Assembly (NCBI RefSeq): GCF_000005505.3
Contig: NC_016135.3
Location: 17,640,613 to 17,704,612, forward strand
DNA length: 64,000 nucleotides
Reading direction: 5' to 3'
Origin: Brachypodium distachyon
Taxonomy: Eukaryota; Streptophyta; Magnoliopsida; Poales; Poaceae
A model generated the notes under the pieces. That model was not told where the DNA came from, made no database searches, and saw only the letters and a list, made by a program, of their open reading frames with translations. A program made the translations under genes and the position numbers. Shown here piece after piece: positions 33,787 to 46,938 of the stretch. The stretch's first letter is position 1, and each line of letters begins with the position of its first letter.

Positions 33787-34621
33787 GGCCACCGCGCGCG
33801 CGCGCGACGACGACGGTTTGCCGAGATTGGGGGCTGGCGGAGTGAGGGGACGACACGACTGTGGGGTTGGTGGTTGCCCCTGCGCGAGCGAGCGAGAAGA
33901 GCGTGTGGGGGATTTGTTGCGGTCCGATTCTCGCTCCTCCGCGATCCGATTCTCGCTGGTTTTATGCGGGCAAGGTTTCTTGGAGGCGAAGCACTTTTGC
34001 ACCGCGCACTGCCGGATTTTCTTCCGCGAAGCGAGAGTGTTTTGAAACGGGGAATTTTCTAATCCAGGGTTGAGCAGCTGTGTGGCGTGGTCTTCTCGTC
34101 GTCTCGTCCCCTGTGGGGGAGGTTTATTAGGAAAGGGGGAGGAAATGGCGCAAAATCAAGGGATTTCGTGGGGTCTATCTTCGGGCTGCGGTTGGGGCCC
34201 TTCGTCCTACGCCCGAGTTTGTTGCTCCTGCAAGACTTCTAGAGTCTAGACGGAGGAAAGCACCGTCTGTCAAGCACTCGCGCTCTGTATTTTGCTAAAT
34301 AACGGAAAAGTTATGTATTTACATACGTAGACAAAGATGTCGAATATGAGAGAAGAGTGGGCGACGGTGGAGAAATAGAAAAGACGAAGCATTTGAGAAG
34401 ATTTTGGCTTATGAGTTGTGGAAAGAGAAAACACTACAAATGACAACTCTGCCGACAATTATGAGATAAGGTTTTTGTGGGTTGATTTGATAGTTTGTAT
34501 AGAGTAATAAAGATAATAAACACAGCTATATCCATGAAACAACTCTTTCGAACTTGTATTTGTGGTGTGCATTAATGTTGACAAATATCTTTCTAAACTT
34601 ATTATGGAGATAAACATATTA
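33787..34621. other. Kinase promoter and leader, GC-rich
   Basis: Upstream region of the minus-strand OXI1-like gene. It is GC-rich to about 34050 (likely 5' leader), then AT-rich. No specific element is claimed. Confidence 0.45.
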
Positions 34622-34825
34622 GAGCTCGCTTGGTTCCTGTCACTTGGGTACACCTTTACCTAACCCAAATTCCTCTCTAAAAGAAAGCGTTTTTTAATTT
34701 GTCTCAAATTCATTTGGAATAAAAGCATGATTTTTAAATCCATAATTCAAGTTCATCCAAATGAATTTTTTATAAAAAAATGTTTTATTTCCATGAAAAT
34801 GAAGCAAGGTCTGCCAAACGAGCTT
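34622..34825. mobile_element. ~200-bp TIR MITE
   Basis: AGAGCTCGCTTGGTTCCTGT at the left and GGTCTGCCAAACGAGCTTCT at the right form imperfect inverted ends (AGCTCG-TTGG / CCAAACGAGCT) around an AT-rich core with its own self-complementary CATTTGGA / TCCAAATG. It belongs to the GCTCGTTTGG class of grass MITEs (probably hAT-like). Confidence 0.65.
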
Positions 34826-35297
34826 CTATAAACAAGTAAATGGATAATTGGTGTTTCGCCCTTGAGCCCCACTGAGTTCGCTATTTTGAGAAATCATAAA
34901 ATTATGCCTAAAATTTTTAGAGGATAAAACCCCCCAAAATTGAAGCACGTAGATGTGAGAATACAATATGAACCTACAAAATTTCATGTGAAAGTCGTTT
35001 CATTTGCAAGATGCATAGAGGAACAAAAAATGTCACTCTCCATAGTTGTAGAATAGTGATCCCACTTCTAAATATTGTTGATCGTCGTATTTGTTATTTT
35101 CATGCAGATAACATTTGAATTATTTTTCCATAAAACCAATCTATTTGTAGAGTTTTCTAACATGTACATGCTAGATTTTTCTTTCTAAAACTCATAAAAA
35201 ACGGTTTTGCTATTTCTAAGGGGACTGAGAAATAACTATTTCTAGGTTAATGCTAGCAATCTCTGATCCAGTCAATACTGCAATATTCAAACAAGTA
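34826..35297. other. Intergenic, AT-rich
   Basis: No gene or transposon terminus seen. Confidence 0.5.
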
Positions 35298-35421
35298 CTC
35301 CCTCAGTCTCATATTAAATGTATCAGTTTTGTCTAAATACACATATATTTAGAGGCATTTTAGTGTGTAGATACATGCGTATTTAGATAAAGTTGCGACA
35401 CTTGATATGAGACGGGGAAGA
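35298..35421. mobile_element. Stowaway MITE
   Basis: TACTCCCTCAGTCTCATATTAA at the left and CTTGATATGAGACGGGGAAG at the right are terminal inverted repeats of the Stowaway (Tc1/mariner) type, with the typical TAGATACATGCGTATTTAGA internal sequence. The right-hand terminus is slightly decayed. Confidence 0.8.
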
Positions 35422-38400
35422 AGAAATGATAAGAAAATCTCGATTGTCGAGACAGAAATTACTATTTCTAAATCGATGAAGAAATAGACATTCCAAAGTT
35501 TTTTTTTTTACCGAGTAAAACTCCATAGAGCTTGGGTGCCGAAGATCAGGACTCCGAGTAAAACTCCAACATTCCAACTTATATATAAGCCCCGCACGAT
35601 TTTGCTCAAATGCACACTCCTTTAGCCGTGCGTGTGTGAACAATGCCAACTTTTAGTGCAGCGCGTGCTTTACTCGCGGAGATTACTTTGCAATTTCGGG
35701 GTGTTTGCACTTGTTTAGAAACATGTACTCCGTACGTTTCAAAGCTTAACCCATACTCCATATCGAGTTTGCACAAAAACGTGACTCGCCATATATAGTG
35801 ATGCGCCATCCATCCACGTCTTTAAATAATGCTCTTCTTCGTTGCGTCACACCAAAAAAGTCCAGTTTCTTGTTCGGTTTTTTAAAGTTTTGGGGTACTT
35901 ATTATGATGCTATCTGATTGGATTGGAACCGTTGGACCGAAACCATGATCAATTTTGATCACGATGCAAAAGCCTCTATCTCTCTCACTCACTCACTGGT
36001 CGACGAGCCCCTTTCAGGCTTTGACGGAAATGGGCGGCTCTTTAATTAAGCCCTGGCCGGTTGGCGCTGGAGGTCCTACACCGAACGGTATACATAGACA
36101 TCCATCCACTCTCCTACACGTCCTGTCCATCAACGATCAGTACGTCTCTCCATCACACAAGCACGCACGTACGCACGCACGGCAAATCTTGACGTGGTTG
36201 AGGCGCGGTACGAAATTCGGGCGCTGTGTCGCGGTCGAGGCTGTTGGGCGTTGGCCGCGCGCGGGGAAGAGGACGAACAACCCTGCCGCTTTGCTTTGCT
36301 TTGCTCTGCTTTTTTTTGGGTTGGTCACTCGTGTGCTTTGGCCACGGGCTTTACGGCGAGGAGACCGAGGGAAGCTAAGCAAAACGCACTGCGATTTTAT
36401 CTGGTACTCTACGTGGGTCGTAGGTAGGCGCTCCTTCTTATCGGCTCGATCAGTAGCCAAGAGCAGTTGATAACGCGACAGTGATCCGAGATTTTACGAC
36501 AGTAACAGGGATCGATGGATCGATCGATAAAAGGTAGAGATGGATGGATCGATCGGCAATATATGCATGGCAAAGCGTCGAGAGATCGATGTGGAAGAGA
36601 GGTGTTGCACGGTAAGTCAAGGGTTAATTAGTTGGTTCACGGGCAGCTGGAAGCTAGGCGATAAGTACATGCATGTAAGCAACGCGTGTTGATGGGCCGG
36701 AGGGCATGCATGTGATCGATCGATTGGCAGGCAAGATCGAGCGAGCACGTGGGACGACGAGACCTTTAATTTTGCCTCAACAAAAAGCTATGGACCTCAG
36801 CTGCACACTTGCAGGCATGCGGATTTTTTCTCCATTTTCTCGTAAGAGTCTGGATCGCTTATCACCCGTAGCACAAAAGCAGAAAATAATACTAGTACTA
36901 CCAGTAGATCTCCCCTCTCCCGTGCAAGTGCAACTACCCGTCGTCCATCTATCCGGGGCGGGACTTTTTAATTTTCTTTCCCGAAGCATCGAGCCTCGCA
37001 CGGTTTCCTTTTCATCCAGCACGCTTTTATCCAAGGACAGTGTGTGGATTGGAACGGGGCTTTTGTGCAAACTTGGCCTAAAGACGAACCACACGTTCAG
37101 GTTATTAATTGGGAGCAGCCGAGCAGATCAGCACGCAAACGGAAGCGCCTGGGGCACAAAGAAGAGGAGGAAGACTTGCCCTGCGCGGCACACAGCACCG
37201 ATTCCCGATTCGATCTGCATGCAGCATCTACCCAAGTTGTTCTCAATCGTTTCGCTTCATGCCTCTGCCTCATGGGTGGGTTGGTGGTAAATGACCTGTG
37301 ATGATGGGCTCCGGATTCCTGTCCTGATTCTCTCAACCAGCTGCTGGAGAAAGACGATTCGACTGGGAGTTCTCCTCTTTTTTACTGATTGTCCGCGAGA
37401 ACAAGAAACTACGTATACTATAATCGTCACCATCATCTTTCTTTCTCGCTCTCTCTTTTGAAAGACAGATCTGTTGCGTGACCAAATGGTCCAAAAACAC
37501 TCAGCATGCAAATTTCAGAGAGATATATGCTTTTCTCTCTGGAAGGATATCCGAGAGTGACCGCACTGCACTCCACTCTGCCCCCATAAAAACAAAAGAG
37601 CATCTCCCTAAGAAAATCCAAAGCCGAAGAGCATGGAGTTGGTGCCTCGTAATCCTTTGATTCCGCATGATTTAAAAACAATTTTTTTTATTTTCTCAGT
37701 CAGGTGACATGATCCGGCCGGATGCTCCTTTCTTTACACAAGATTGAGTGTTCGATCTCAACTGCTTTCGCTTCAGAAATTTAAAATACATGTACGTTCT
37801 CAACTGCTTTTCTCAATGGTCAAATTATTCCGTAGAGCACTAATTGCATGCGTGACTGACTAAACTATAGGGTTTATATAAGTGGCAAAGGGCCAACTTT
37901 GGTCACTAGATTGGCAGAGAAAATGTGTGGATCGATCTGAAACCTCACTTGACATCACCTTCCACAACACTCATTTGCCTAGGCTTGCTACTGCGTTTGT
38001 CTATGCAGCTAGCAGCGGACATAGTAAGCCTCCTTTGACTGATAGTTGCTGCACTAATTGTTGGTCGCAACTTTATCCCCCACCCAAGAAGCCGGATGCG
38101 TTTAGAGATTCTCCGAGAGAGGAGCGGCCAGAATTCTTAACATTCTAATGGTACGATGCCCTTATAATGCGCTACAAAGATTATCGAATTAGAGGCACCT
38201 ATAGGAAAAGTTGATCTTAACCATCTTGTTTCACATTCGATCTAGTCCCCGTTTGGAGCACGGTAACATATTCCTTGATTCTAAGAGAAATGATCTGGTT
38301 CCTATATATGAAATTCCCATGCATATATTCCTAGCCACTGCATCTGTATGTACACAAAAAATAGCTTTAACAAATTCCATGCAGAAAAAGAGGGCTGATT

Positions 38401-39279
38401 GGAGTTATGCACTAGCAGTATAATAAATCAAGGAAATTGTTACCAAATCTGTGGTCATTGACCAATCATCGATCCCATCCTCACCCTCGAGGGACTCTCG
38501 CTATTAAACCTTTTTTTGTGGCCGGCCGGCTAAGCGGGGAGCCCGTGTGATAGCTGATAAAACACAAAAGTAAAAAAGAAAAAGAGATTGAGCAAAAGAG
38601 GCGCTCTCATTGCTGCCCACACTGGCCACCGGGAACACGACAGTGGAGAAGGGAAAGCGACCTCTGACGGAGGGAGGCTGCAAGTTGAGTGCGCCCACCT
38701 CAGCGCCGCTGGCTCCGGCCTCCATGCATGAGAAAAGACTGTACAGAGAGATCGCGACTCCTGCAGGTGGTGATCCCGACGATCATGCCGCATGCATGCA
38801 TGCAGAAGAACTCTGCCGGGTCTACAGGGGAACGGATGGATGCTCCTTCTGGAATCTCGTGATCACAACACCGCTCGGTTATGTGAAGGCGCTTGTTTCT
38901 GAAGGCGTGCAAAGCCATTTGATTCGTGTAGGATCGATTGCTCTGTAGCATTTACAGAATCCTGTGAAAGGGAACGGATTCATTCAGGTCGTACGCGTAG
39001 TAATCTAGTGTAGTTTTTTTCCACCCACTCGATGTGCAGGCAAGAAGCTAGTGGCCAACATAGAAAGCACTTCTATCTCTCCTGAGCTACCGACTTCCAG
39101 TACTTGCTCCGCCAATTTTGTAGTAGCAAAACTGAAAGGGATTCGCGGTTGACGCATCTGCAGGGGGAGACAAAAGCGAAGGAGGCGAACTGCCCAGGCA
39201 GGAGGCCACGTGAAATGTTGGTCCGGTTTGGGGGCGAGCTGATGTAAAATCCCACGTGGCAACCGTGCCGGCTCGTTCG
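35422..39279. other. Intergenic, no gene seen
   Basis: No supported gene. 36505-36560 is rich in GATCGATC repeats, and TGCATG/ATCGAT motifs recur to 36730. Several open frames of 80-195 codons (for example plus 36706-37290) show no family resemblance and coexist with open frames on the other strand. Confidence 0.5.
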
Positions 39280-39284
39280 CCCGG

Positions 39285-39594
39285 TGTCAGCGACCCTGAT
39301 ACAGGTCAGGCTGACGACAAGGAACCTGGGCCGACTACGCGGCCCACTCGTGCACACAAGCTTCCGGCCCGGCTTGCAGGCCGTGAGTGGCTTCTCTGAA
39401 ACTTGTACCGTTTCCTTTTTATTCAGTTAGGATTGGAGCTGTTGTCAAGGAAGGATTGGCTAGGGTTAGGCTAGGCTGGATTGGAATGATGAACTCGTTG
39501 TGTCGGTGGTTGGGAGGTTAATCACGGCGACACAAACACTCCAATTAGTGAATCAATTCGTGTATCTCTTGTGAGTTTAGAACGGGAGCTCACA
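39285..39594 (+). repeat. 5' LTR of the Gypsy element
   Basis: 310 bp, from TGTCAGCGACCCTGATAC to GGGAGCTCACA. Compared by eye with the 3' LTR it has about 13 substitutions and carries 8 extra bases (AGCTGTTG near 39440). Confidence 0.93.
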
Positions 39595-39597
39595 ATC

Positions 39598-39611
39598 TGG
39601 TATCAGAGCCA
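39598..39611 (+). other. Primer binding site (tRNA-iMet)
   Basis: TGGTATCAGAGCCA, four bases after the 5' LTR, is complementary to the 3' end of plant initiator methionine tRNA, the usual primer of plant Gypsy elements. Confidence 0.9.
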
Positions 39612-39676
39612 GCGTCCTGGAGATCCCCCATCACCGTTTTCACACCCGATTCAAGGAACGGCAACGTGTGGCGGTC

Positions 39677-42600
39677 ATGGAAAGCTTGGATCCTGACGCC
39701 AAGCTCTTGTATGACTTGCTGAAGGATGGGCTCACGGCGGATCTCGACAAGCGAGCCTGTGAGCAGCAAGATTCGATGGTGATTGCGCTGCGGAAGATGC
39801 TCGATGAACACTCCACCAAGCTCGACGCCCTCGCCACCAAGGTCGACGGCGTTCGTGACGATTTCGGCCACGTTATCGCTCAGATCCGGCTCGAGTTGGA
39901 CAAGGGGGGGCGTGGCGAACTCGATGGCGGCGGGGGTGGCGGCAAGGGCACTGGTCCCTATCGTCCTCCTCCGTTTCGAGGTGAGCGCTCCAATATCAGT
40001 CCTCGCCTTTCTTCCTCGTCTCAACCCACTTCTCCCCGCCATGATCATACTGATGGCGTGAATTCGGGTCCTCGTGTGGAATTGCCCCGTTTTGATGGAT
40101 CTAATCCGCGTCTTTGGCAAACTCGATGTGAAGATTACTTCCAATTGTGGGGCACGCCCCCAAATCTTTGGATTCAGTATGCCACTGCTCACTTTGATGA
40201 TGCGGCGGCTAGATGGCTTGAATCCGTGCAGCGTCGTTTCCCCAGAGCTACTTGGACAGAATTTTGTCAGATGTTGCATGCTCGATTCAGTCGCAATCAA
40301 CACCAGAATCTGATTTGGCAGTTGTTTCACATCTTTCAGTCTTCTACTGTTTTAGATTATGTTGAGCGTTTTTCAGAGTTGTATGATCAGTTGTGTGCTT
40401 ATGAAGAGGTTCCAGACCCTCTGCATTACTTGACTCGGTTCTTAGATGGTCTACAGTTACTGGTACGTATGGCTGTTGCTCTTCAGAAACCACGGGACCT
40501 TGATGCTGCATATGATCTTGCTATCTTACATGAAGAATTGACAGGAAGTAGTTCATCACCTCCTCAAGTGGTCAATGCTCCTATTCCTCCAAAACCACTT
40601 CCATTACCATTGGCACCTCCTCCCTTGCCACAGCGTACTAGAGTCTCTGATGACCGTCGTTCTACTGATGATAAGTGGATTGCATTGAGGAATTATCGCA
40701 AGGCTAAGGGGCTGTGCTTCATTTGTGGTGAGAGATGGTCGAAGGATCACAAGTGCAAACAGTCAGTTCAGTTGCATTTTGTTCAAGAATTGATTGAGCA
40801 CTTACAGATGGATTTGGAACCACTTACATTAGAAGCTGACCATTATGTACAGGACCAAGTGTATTCTATTTCAGCTGCTGAAATGGGTCGTGGTGGTACA
40901 GCACCAACCTTGCAATTGACACTTCATATTCAGAACAAGCAATTTGTCTTTCTTGCAGATTCTGGCAGTACTCATTCTTTTCTGGATTCTACACATATCT
41001 TAGGTCTTCAAGGAGTTCAGCAATTCAAGCCCATCACTGTGAAGGTTGCTGGAGGGGGAACTCTCACTTGTCAACATTATATTCCGCAATGTGAGTGGTT
41101 TTGTGACGGCCACAGTTTCATTAGTGACATTCGTATCTTCCCATTGGGAGCTTATGATGGCATATTGGGCTTGAACTGGATTACTATTCACAGTCCCATG
41201 CAAGTGGATTGGACACAGAGATGGATGTCCTTCTATAGACAGAATGAGTTGGTGACTTTACAAGGAGTGCTGCCTGAAAACTGTGCGGTGACAGTGGTGA
41301 CCATTACTTCTTTATTGCCAATGGAACAACCTCCCATTTCTCCAGAAATGCAGCAGATTTTGGACAAGTTTCCTTCTGTCTTTGCTGCACCTGTAGAGGT
41401 TTGCCACCTCGCAGAAGTTATGACCACTGCATTCCTCTCATTCCTGGTGCTAGACCAGTGACAATTCGACCTTATAGAGTGGCTCCTCATCACCAATTAT
41501 CCTAGTGGCTGAACTGCTACAGAGTGGCATGATCAGACATAGTAACAGTGCCTTCTCATCACCAATTATCCTAGTTAAGAAGAAAGATCTCACATGACGA
41601 ATGGTGGTTGACTATCGCCATCTGAATGCCTTAACTGTCAAGGGCAAATACCCATTACCTGTTATTGATGAGTTGTTGGATGAGTTAGCCGGAACTTGTT
41701 GGTTCTCTAAGTTAGATTTAAAAGCTGGGTACCACCAAATTCGTTTAGCACCTGGTGAAGAGTATAAGACAGCATTTCAAACACATAATGGCCACTTTGA
41801 ATTTACTATCATGGTTTCTGGTCTTACAGGAGCTCCTGGTACTTTTCAAGGAGCTATGAACACATCTTTGGCCCCTGTTCTGAGGAAATTTGCCTTGGTC
41901 TTTTTTGATGATATACTAATTTATAGCAAGACATGTGAGGACCATCTTGTTCATGTAGCTCAAGTTTTGGAGATTCTAGACAAACATCAATGGAAGGTAA
42001 AACTCTCTAAATGTGCCTTTGCCCAGCAGAAAACTGCATACCTTGGTCATGTCATTAGTGGAGAGGGGGTTGCTACTGATGACAGCAAGATTAGTATTAT
42101 CAAGAATTGGCCTGTTCCATCTACTGTTAAAGAGGTCAGAGGATTCTTAGGCATCACTGGTTATTATAGGAAATTTATTCGACATTATGGATTGATAAGC
42201 AAGCCTCTCACTAATCTGCTTAAAAAGGGTCAGATCTTTGTTTGCACACCTGATACTGCTGCAGCTTTTGACACACTTAAACAAGCGCTTATCTCTGCAC
42301 CTGTATTAGCCTTGCCAGATTTTTCTAAAACATTTGTTATTGAAACTGATGCTTGTGACATTGGCATTGGTGCTGTCTTAATGCAGGATGGGCACCCCTT
42401 AGCTTTTGTAAGCAAAGTTTTAGGCCCTAGGAACAAGTTACTTTCTGTTTATGAAAAGGAATATTTGCCCATTTTGCTTGCAATTGAACAGTGGAGATCT
42501 TATCTGCAAGTTAATGAATTTGTCACTAGAACAGATCAGAAGAGCCTTGCTCATTTGGAGGATCAAAGGTTAAACACTAAGTGGCAGCAGAAAGCTCTCA

Positions 42601-44088
42601 CTAAGATGATGGGACTCACTTATACGATTTAGTATAAAAAGGGTATTACTAATGCAGCTGCTGATGCACTGTCCAGATGACCTCATGATGCTGCTCATGT
42701 ATTGGCTCTTTCTTCTCTGCAACCTAGGTGGCTAGTTGATGTAGTGGCTAGTTATACTCAAGATGTTAAAGCTCAGAAGTTGCTTCAGCAGTTGTGTCTG
42801 TCTTCTGTTTCAAATTCAGCTTATGCTCTGAAAAATGGTGTTATTTTGTACAAGAACAGATTATGGTTGGGTCATGACATCACTTTTTGCATGCCAGAAT
42901 TTTTCAGGCCTTTCATCACAATCCTGTAGGTGGACATTCAGGTTTTCCTGTGACATATCGACGGATGAAATCTTTATTTTGTTGGACTGGCATGAAAGCC
43001 TTAATCAAGGATCAGGTTCAGTCTTGTCATACTTGCCAGCAAGCTAAACCTGAAAGGGTGCCTTATCCAGGTTTGTTGTCCCCTATGCCTATTCCTCGCC
43101 TTGCTTGGGAGATGATACACTATGGATTTCATCTTGGTTGTTATCGATAAATACACCAAATATGGCCATTTTATTCCGCTGCATCATCTCTTTAATGCTC
43201 AAAAGGTAGCTGAAGTTTTTTGTTGACCATGTTTACAAACTTCATGGAATGCCCAAGCATATCATTTCAGATCGAGATCCTATTTTCACTAGTCAGTTCT
43301 GGCAATCTTTGGCTAAGCAAACTGGTGCGGTCTTACGTATAAGTTCTGCCTATCACCCGGAAACTGACGGTCAAACTGAGAGAGTTAATCAGCAGGTTGA
43401 GTGTTTTCTTCGCTATTTCATCAGTGCTCACCCTATGAAGTGGTCTCGTTGGCTCTCTCTGTGTGAGTTTTGGTACAACACTAACTGGCATTCTTCATTG
43501 AACAAGACTCCTTTTGAAGTATTATATGGCCAGCATCCTAATTACTTCGGTCTCTCAGCCAATTCTGCTATTGATCAATTGGATGTTCAGCAATGGCTTG
43601 ATCACCGCAAAGTCATCATAGCTTCAGTTCGTCAGCATTTACTTCGTGCTTGCCAGCATATGAAATTGCAGGCTGACAAGAAGCGTACTAAACGCTCGTT
43701 CCAAGTGGGAGATATGGTGTTTTTGAAACTGCAACCATATGTTCAATCGTCTGTGGTCCACCGAGCACATCATAAGTTGGCCTTCCGTTTCTATGGTCCC
43801 TACAAGATTGAATCCAAGATTGGTGATGTCGCTTATCGTTTGATTCTTCCTCATCCTAGCCGGATTCATCCTGTTTTCCATGTGTCTCAACTGAAGCGCT
43901 GTGTATCTCTGAAGCATCAGGTCCAACCTAACTTACCCACTGACAGTGTTCCTCTCCAAGTGCCTGTTCGTGTCTTGCAGCAGCGTTTGTCCCAGCGTGG
44001 TTCGCGCTCCATTCTTCAAAGCTTAATCCATTGGAGTGGTTCAACGGAGGATCAAGCTACTCGGGAGGATATTGATTCTCTTTGGTAG
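39677..44088 (+). pseudogene. Gypsy gag-pol polyprotein, broken
   Basis: Gag (starts MESLDPDAKLLYDLL, 39677) with a coiled coil, PRFDGSNPRLW capsid motif, zinc knuckle near 40710-40750; protease FLADSGSTHSFLD near 40950; RT with KLDLKAGYHQIRLAPG and FFDDILIYSK (41700-41930); RNase H with FVIETDACDIGIGAVL; integrase HHCC (GGHSG, CHTCQQAK near 43030) and core HIISDRDPIFTS / YHPETDGQTERVN (43260-43380); chromodomain-like tail VLQQRLSQRGSRSI with LIHWSGS. Lesions: frame loss near 41398, a duplicated 20-bp block at 41489 and 41554, TGA near 41596, TAG at 42630, TGA near 42678, further shifts at 42900-43230, and TAG at 44086 before EFPRASAWGQAASED. Confidence 0.92.
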
Positions 44089-44141
44089 GAGTTTCCGAGG
44101 GCTTCGGCTTGGGGACAAGCCGCTTCTGAAGATCGGGGAGG

Positions 44142-44443
44142 TGTCAGCAACCCTGATACAGGTCAGGCTGACGACAAGAAACCTGGGCCGACTACGCGGC
44201 CCACTCTTGCACACAAGCTTCCGGCCCGGCTTGCAAGCCGTGAGTGGCTTCTCTAAAGTTTGTACCGTTTCCTTCTTATTCAGTTAGGATTGGTCAAGGA
44301 AGGATTGGCTAGGGTTAGGCTAGGCTGGATTGGAATGATGAACTCGCTGTGTGGGTGGTTGGAAGGTTAATCACGACGACACAAACACTCCAATTAGTGA
44401 ATCAATTCGTGTATCTCTTGTGAGTTTAGAACGGGAGGTCACA
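44142..44443 (+). repeat. 3' LTR of the Gypsy element
   Basis: 302 bp, preceded by a purine-rich tract (GATCGGGGAGG). It starts TGTCAGCAACCCTGATAC and ends GGGAGGTCACA, then the target duplication CCCGT. Confidence 0.93.
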
Positions 44444-44448
44444 CCCGT

Positions 44449-46399
44449 GGGCCGGGCCGGGCCCGGAGCCCCGGAGCAGGAGCGGAGGCGTCATTTCCCT
44501 GGCCTGCCTGAACCCCCCACGCAACGCGTCGCGCTTGGCCACCCCCAGATCGATTCGGGTGCTGATTATAACACTTGATTGATTAGGCATTTGTTGGAGC
44601 CGACGCACGGCACGGCACGGAGGCTAATCAAAACCATTCGCATCATCTGATGCGGCGTTCATGGGGGGCCGTTCGCTGCCTGCCGCTTCCCCCCAACTTT
44701 GGAGGTGTTAATTTTTGGTTGGCGGAGGAGAGCAACAGGACAGGAGCTACAGTACTAGCTAGCGCGCGTCCGCTACGGCGCGTCGCGGCGACAAGCGCTG
44801 TCGTCGTCCCGGCCTGGCCATTAATACCTCTCTTCCGACTGATTGGCGGGCGTGGTCCTCGTGTGATGATTTAGCTCGAAATGGAGCGTGCGTGCGTATG
44901 GCATGCACCACATGTCGCGCTCGTGTGTGCCCTTGCCTTTTGCGGATCCCTCGGCCCCAAGCCACTGATAGACGCGGTGCGAGTGAGGGAGTGACCACGA
45001 ACGCATCCACGGAGTATCGCAAGTACGGTCCATATCGTGATCCTGGGAAGAGCTATGCCGTGCGGATCGAAGCTGGCCAAACACAGCACGAACGTTTGGG
45101 CTTTGCCAATTTGCCTGGCATGCAGCGTCCAGCTAAGGGATCGGCGATCAATGCCGAAGAGTCATTCGGCGGCTCGGGCGTGCGCTGTCGTTTGGCGCGG
45201 CGCGTTTACGAGGCTGAGGCCAAGGCTACTACTGCCACACGTTCCATGTTCCAGGAAGGTCGTTCCCACCAAGTGATGAGGAAGAGACGACAGGCCATGG
45301 TCCGGCCACTGATGCTCCCTCCCACTTCTGTTACTACTAGACTAACGACCACCACTGTGCATGGCGGTCCACTGTATCACAATTCACAACGTGGGGGCGT
45401 GTTTAAGAGGGAAGTACAGTTGTGCAGAGCAACATGATGGGCCTGTAAAATCAGTTATAGAATGTTTTAGGTCGAGCAAAACAATAGACATTTATATTCG
45501 ATGCATGCATAAGAAATAACATATAGAAACGCATCAGGAATATAAAGAAAAGATATTTTGCATTGCAGATGGAACTCGCCTTATATTTTGGAAAATGGGC
45601 TCCAGGCCCGTCGATGGGCAGGAGCAAACTGCACGACCGCTCAAGGCCTCCCCAAAAACGAGGGCCTCCCAAATCGGTACTCGGCAGTAGTTAGCTATGA
45701 TATTAACCAGAAAACGAAGGAAACCATAGCGCAAATCACGGGCTAATTGACAGGCGCACTCGGCATCGCAACTCTTTGGCTGCTGACACCTCGACTCGCG
45801 CGCACGCCTGCCCGCACGGACTCCACCCAAAATCGCCATGCCATCGCAAGATGGCTTCGTGTCTTCCCCTAATTCCTTGTTCGCTGCTTCTCTACCATCT
45901 GGAGTCTGGACGACACCCTACTCTCCGTCCGCCCGCGTCCAGCTGTGCGGCTGTGGCGCTGTGCTCTGCACGACTGCAACCCACCTCAGGGTCTGCACAT
46001 CTGCCTGCTTGCGGCTGATTAGTAATCAGGTATTCAGGTTAATGTCGTAACATTATTCTTCATTGATTCATTAAGTCAGTTTAATAAATTTCAATTTTCA
46101 GGCCTAATTATCTGGACAATTGATTGGTTTTAAATTACAGTCAGCAGTACATGGCATTTTTACATATAACTCGTCAGGCTATTGTCCGATTCCAAGAGAC
46201 ACAGTGGTATTTGTTCTATTTTTTCGCCATAATTTAAGGTTCGATCGGACTCTTCTTTTTATCGCGTGAAATAAGATATAGTGCAGTCGTAAATTTAAAC
46301 AAGTAAATAAAATTATGCTTTAGTTATATAAAGTTGTCCAAATTTTGGAACCAAAATCTCAATTTCGCTCCAAGGCCACCAATTCCTGGAGACGGCCCT
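44449..46399. other. Intergenic, no gene seen
   Basis: GC-rich to about 45300, then AT-rich. A 181-codon plus frame (44892-45437) has no recognisable domain and is probably chance. Confidence 0.45.
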
Positions 46400-46513
46400 G
46401 ATGGACTCTACCTCCGTTTCATAATTCTTGTCTCAAATTTGTCCAAAAGTGAATGTATCTATTCTTAAAGATCGTCTAGATACATGCAATATTTCGACAA
46501 GAATTATGGAACT
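46400..46513. mobile_element. Stowaway MITE, right end decayed
   Basis: CTACCTCCGTTTCATAATTCTTGTC at the left matches GACAAGAATTATGGAA at the right, with CAAATTTGTCC and GTCTAGATACATGCAATATT between, as in a very common grass Stowaway family. The terminal GGAGGGAG at the right has been lost. Confidence 0.85.
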
Positions 46514-46938
46514 GCCACCGACATAGTGCTGAAAAAGTGCTGGAGAACAGAACAATCTTATTGATAACTTTCATTAAGCTCTGGGTTAAGTAATCACACT
46601 TAGATTGTCACTTGTTAAGTCAGTAAAACTAGCTAACTCTGCTGTAAGAATATGTATATCATGTTAACTTGGCATGAATTGAAAAAATGGATATGAACAA
46701 GCAGGCTTCGCTGCAGAATAATGAAGCAATCCAGTATTAGCAGGGGGGGCGCACCGACGATCAATGAAAAACATTGCCAGTTGAGGATATTGTCGATATG
46801 ATGTATTGCCACGTATGAAGTCAACAGATTTCCTTTCAGATAATCAGTGGGGCCATCGCCAGAGTACACAAACGTCTTCGCTGTACAGGACGATTTGCTC
46901 CTTTAGTATTAAAGCATGGGTGGACAATTTTGTCCTGG

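Larger units (their letters stand above)
39280..44448 (+). mobile_element. Complete Ty3/Gypsy retrotransposon, short-LTR chromovirus (Reina-like)
   Basis: A full element of about 5.16 kb: 5' LTR 39285-39594, PBS, gag-pol, polypurine tract and 3' LTR 44142-44443. The flanks CCCGG (39280-39284) and CCCGT (44444-44448) are a 5-bp target duplication with one mismatch. Gag has a CFICGERWSKDHKC knuckle; pol has protease, RT, RNase H, integrase and a chromodomain-like C-terminus. The short LTRs (about 300 bp) and Pol running into the 3' LTR suggest the Reina clade. Several stops and frameshifts mean it is dead. Confidence 0.93.

Noticed and set aside
36706..37290. 194-codon plus-strand frame
   Set aside because: No recognisable motif and open frames on the opposite strand over the same bases.
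44892..45437. 181-codon plus-strand frame
   Set aside because: No domain, odd composition, overlapping open frames on the other strand; probably chance in GC-rich DNA.
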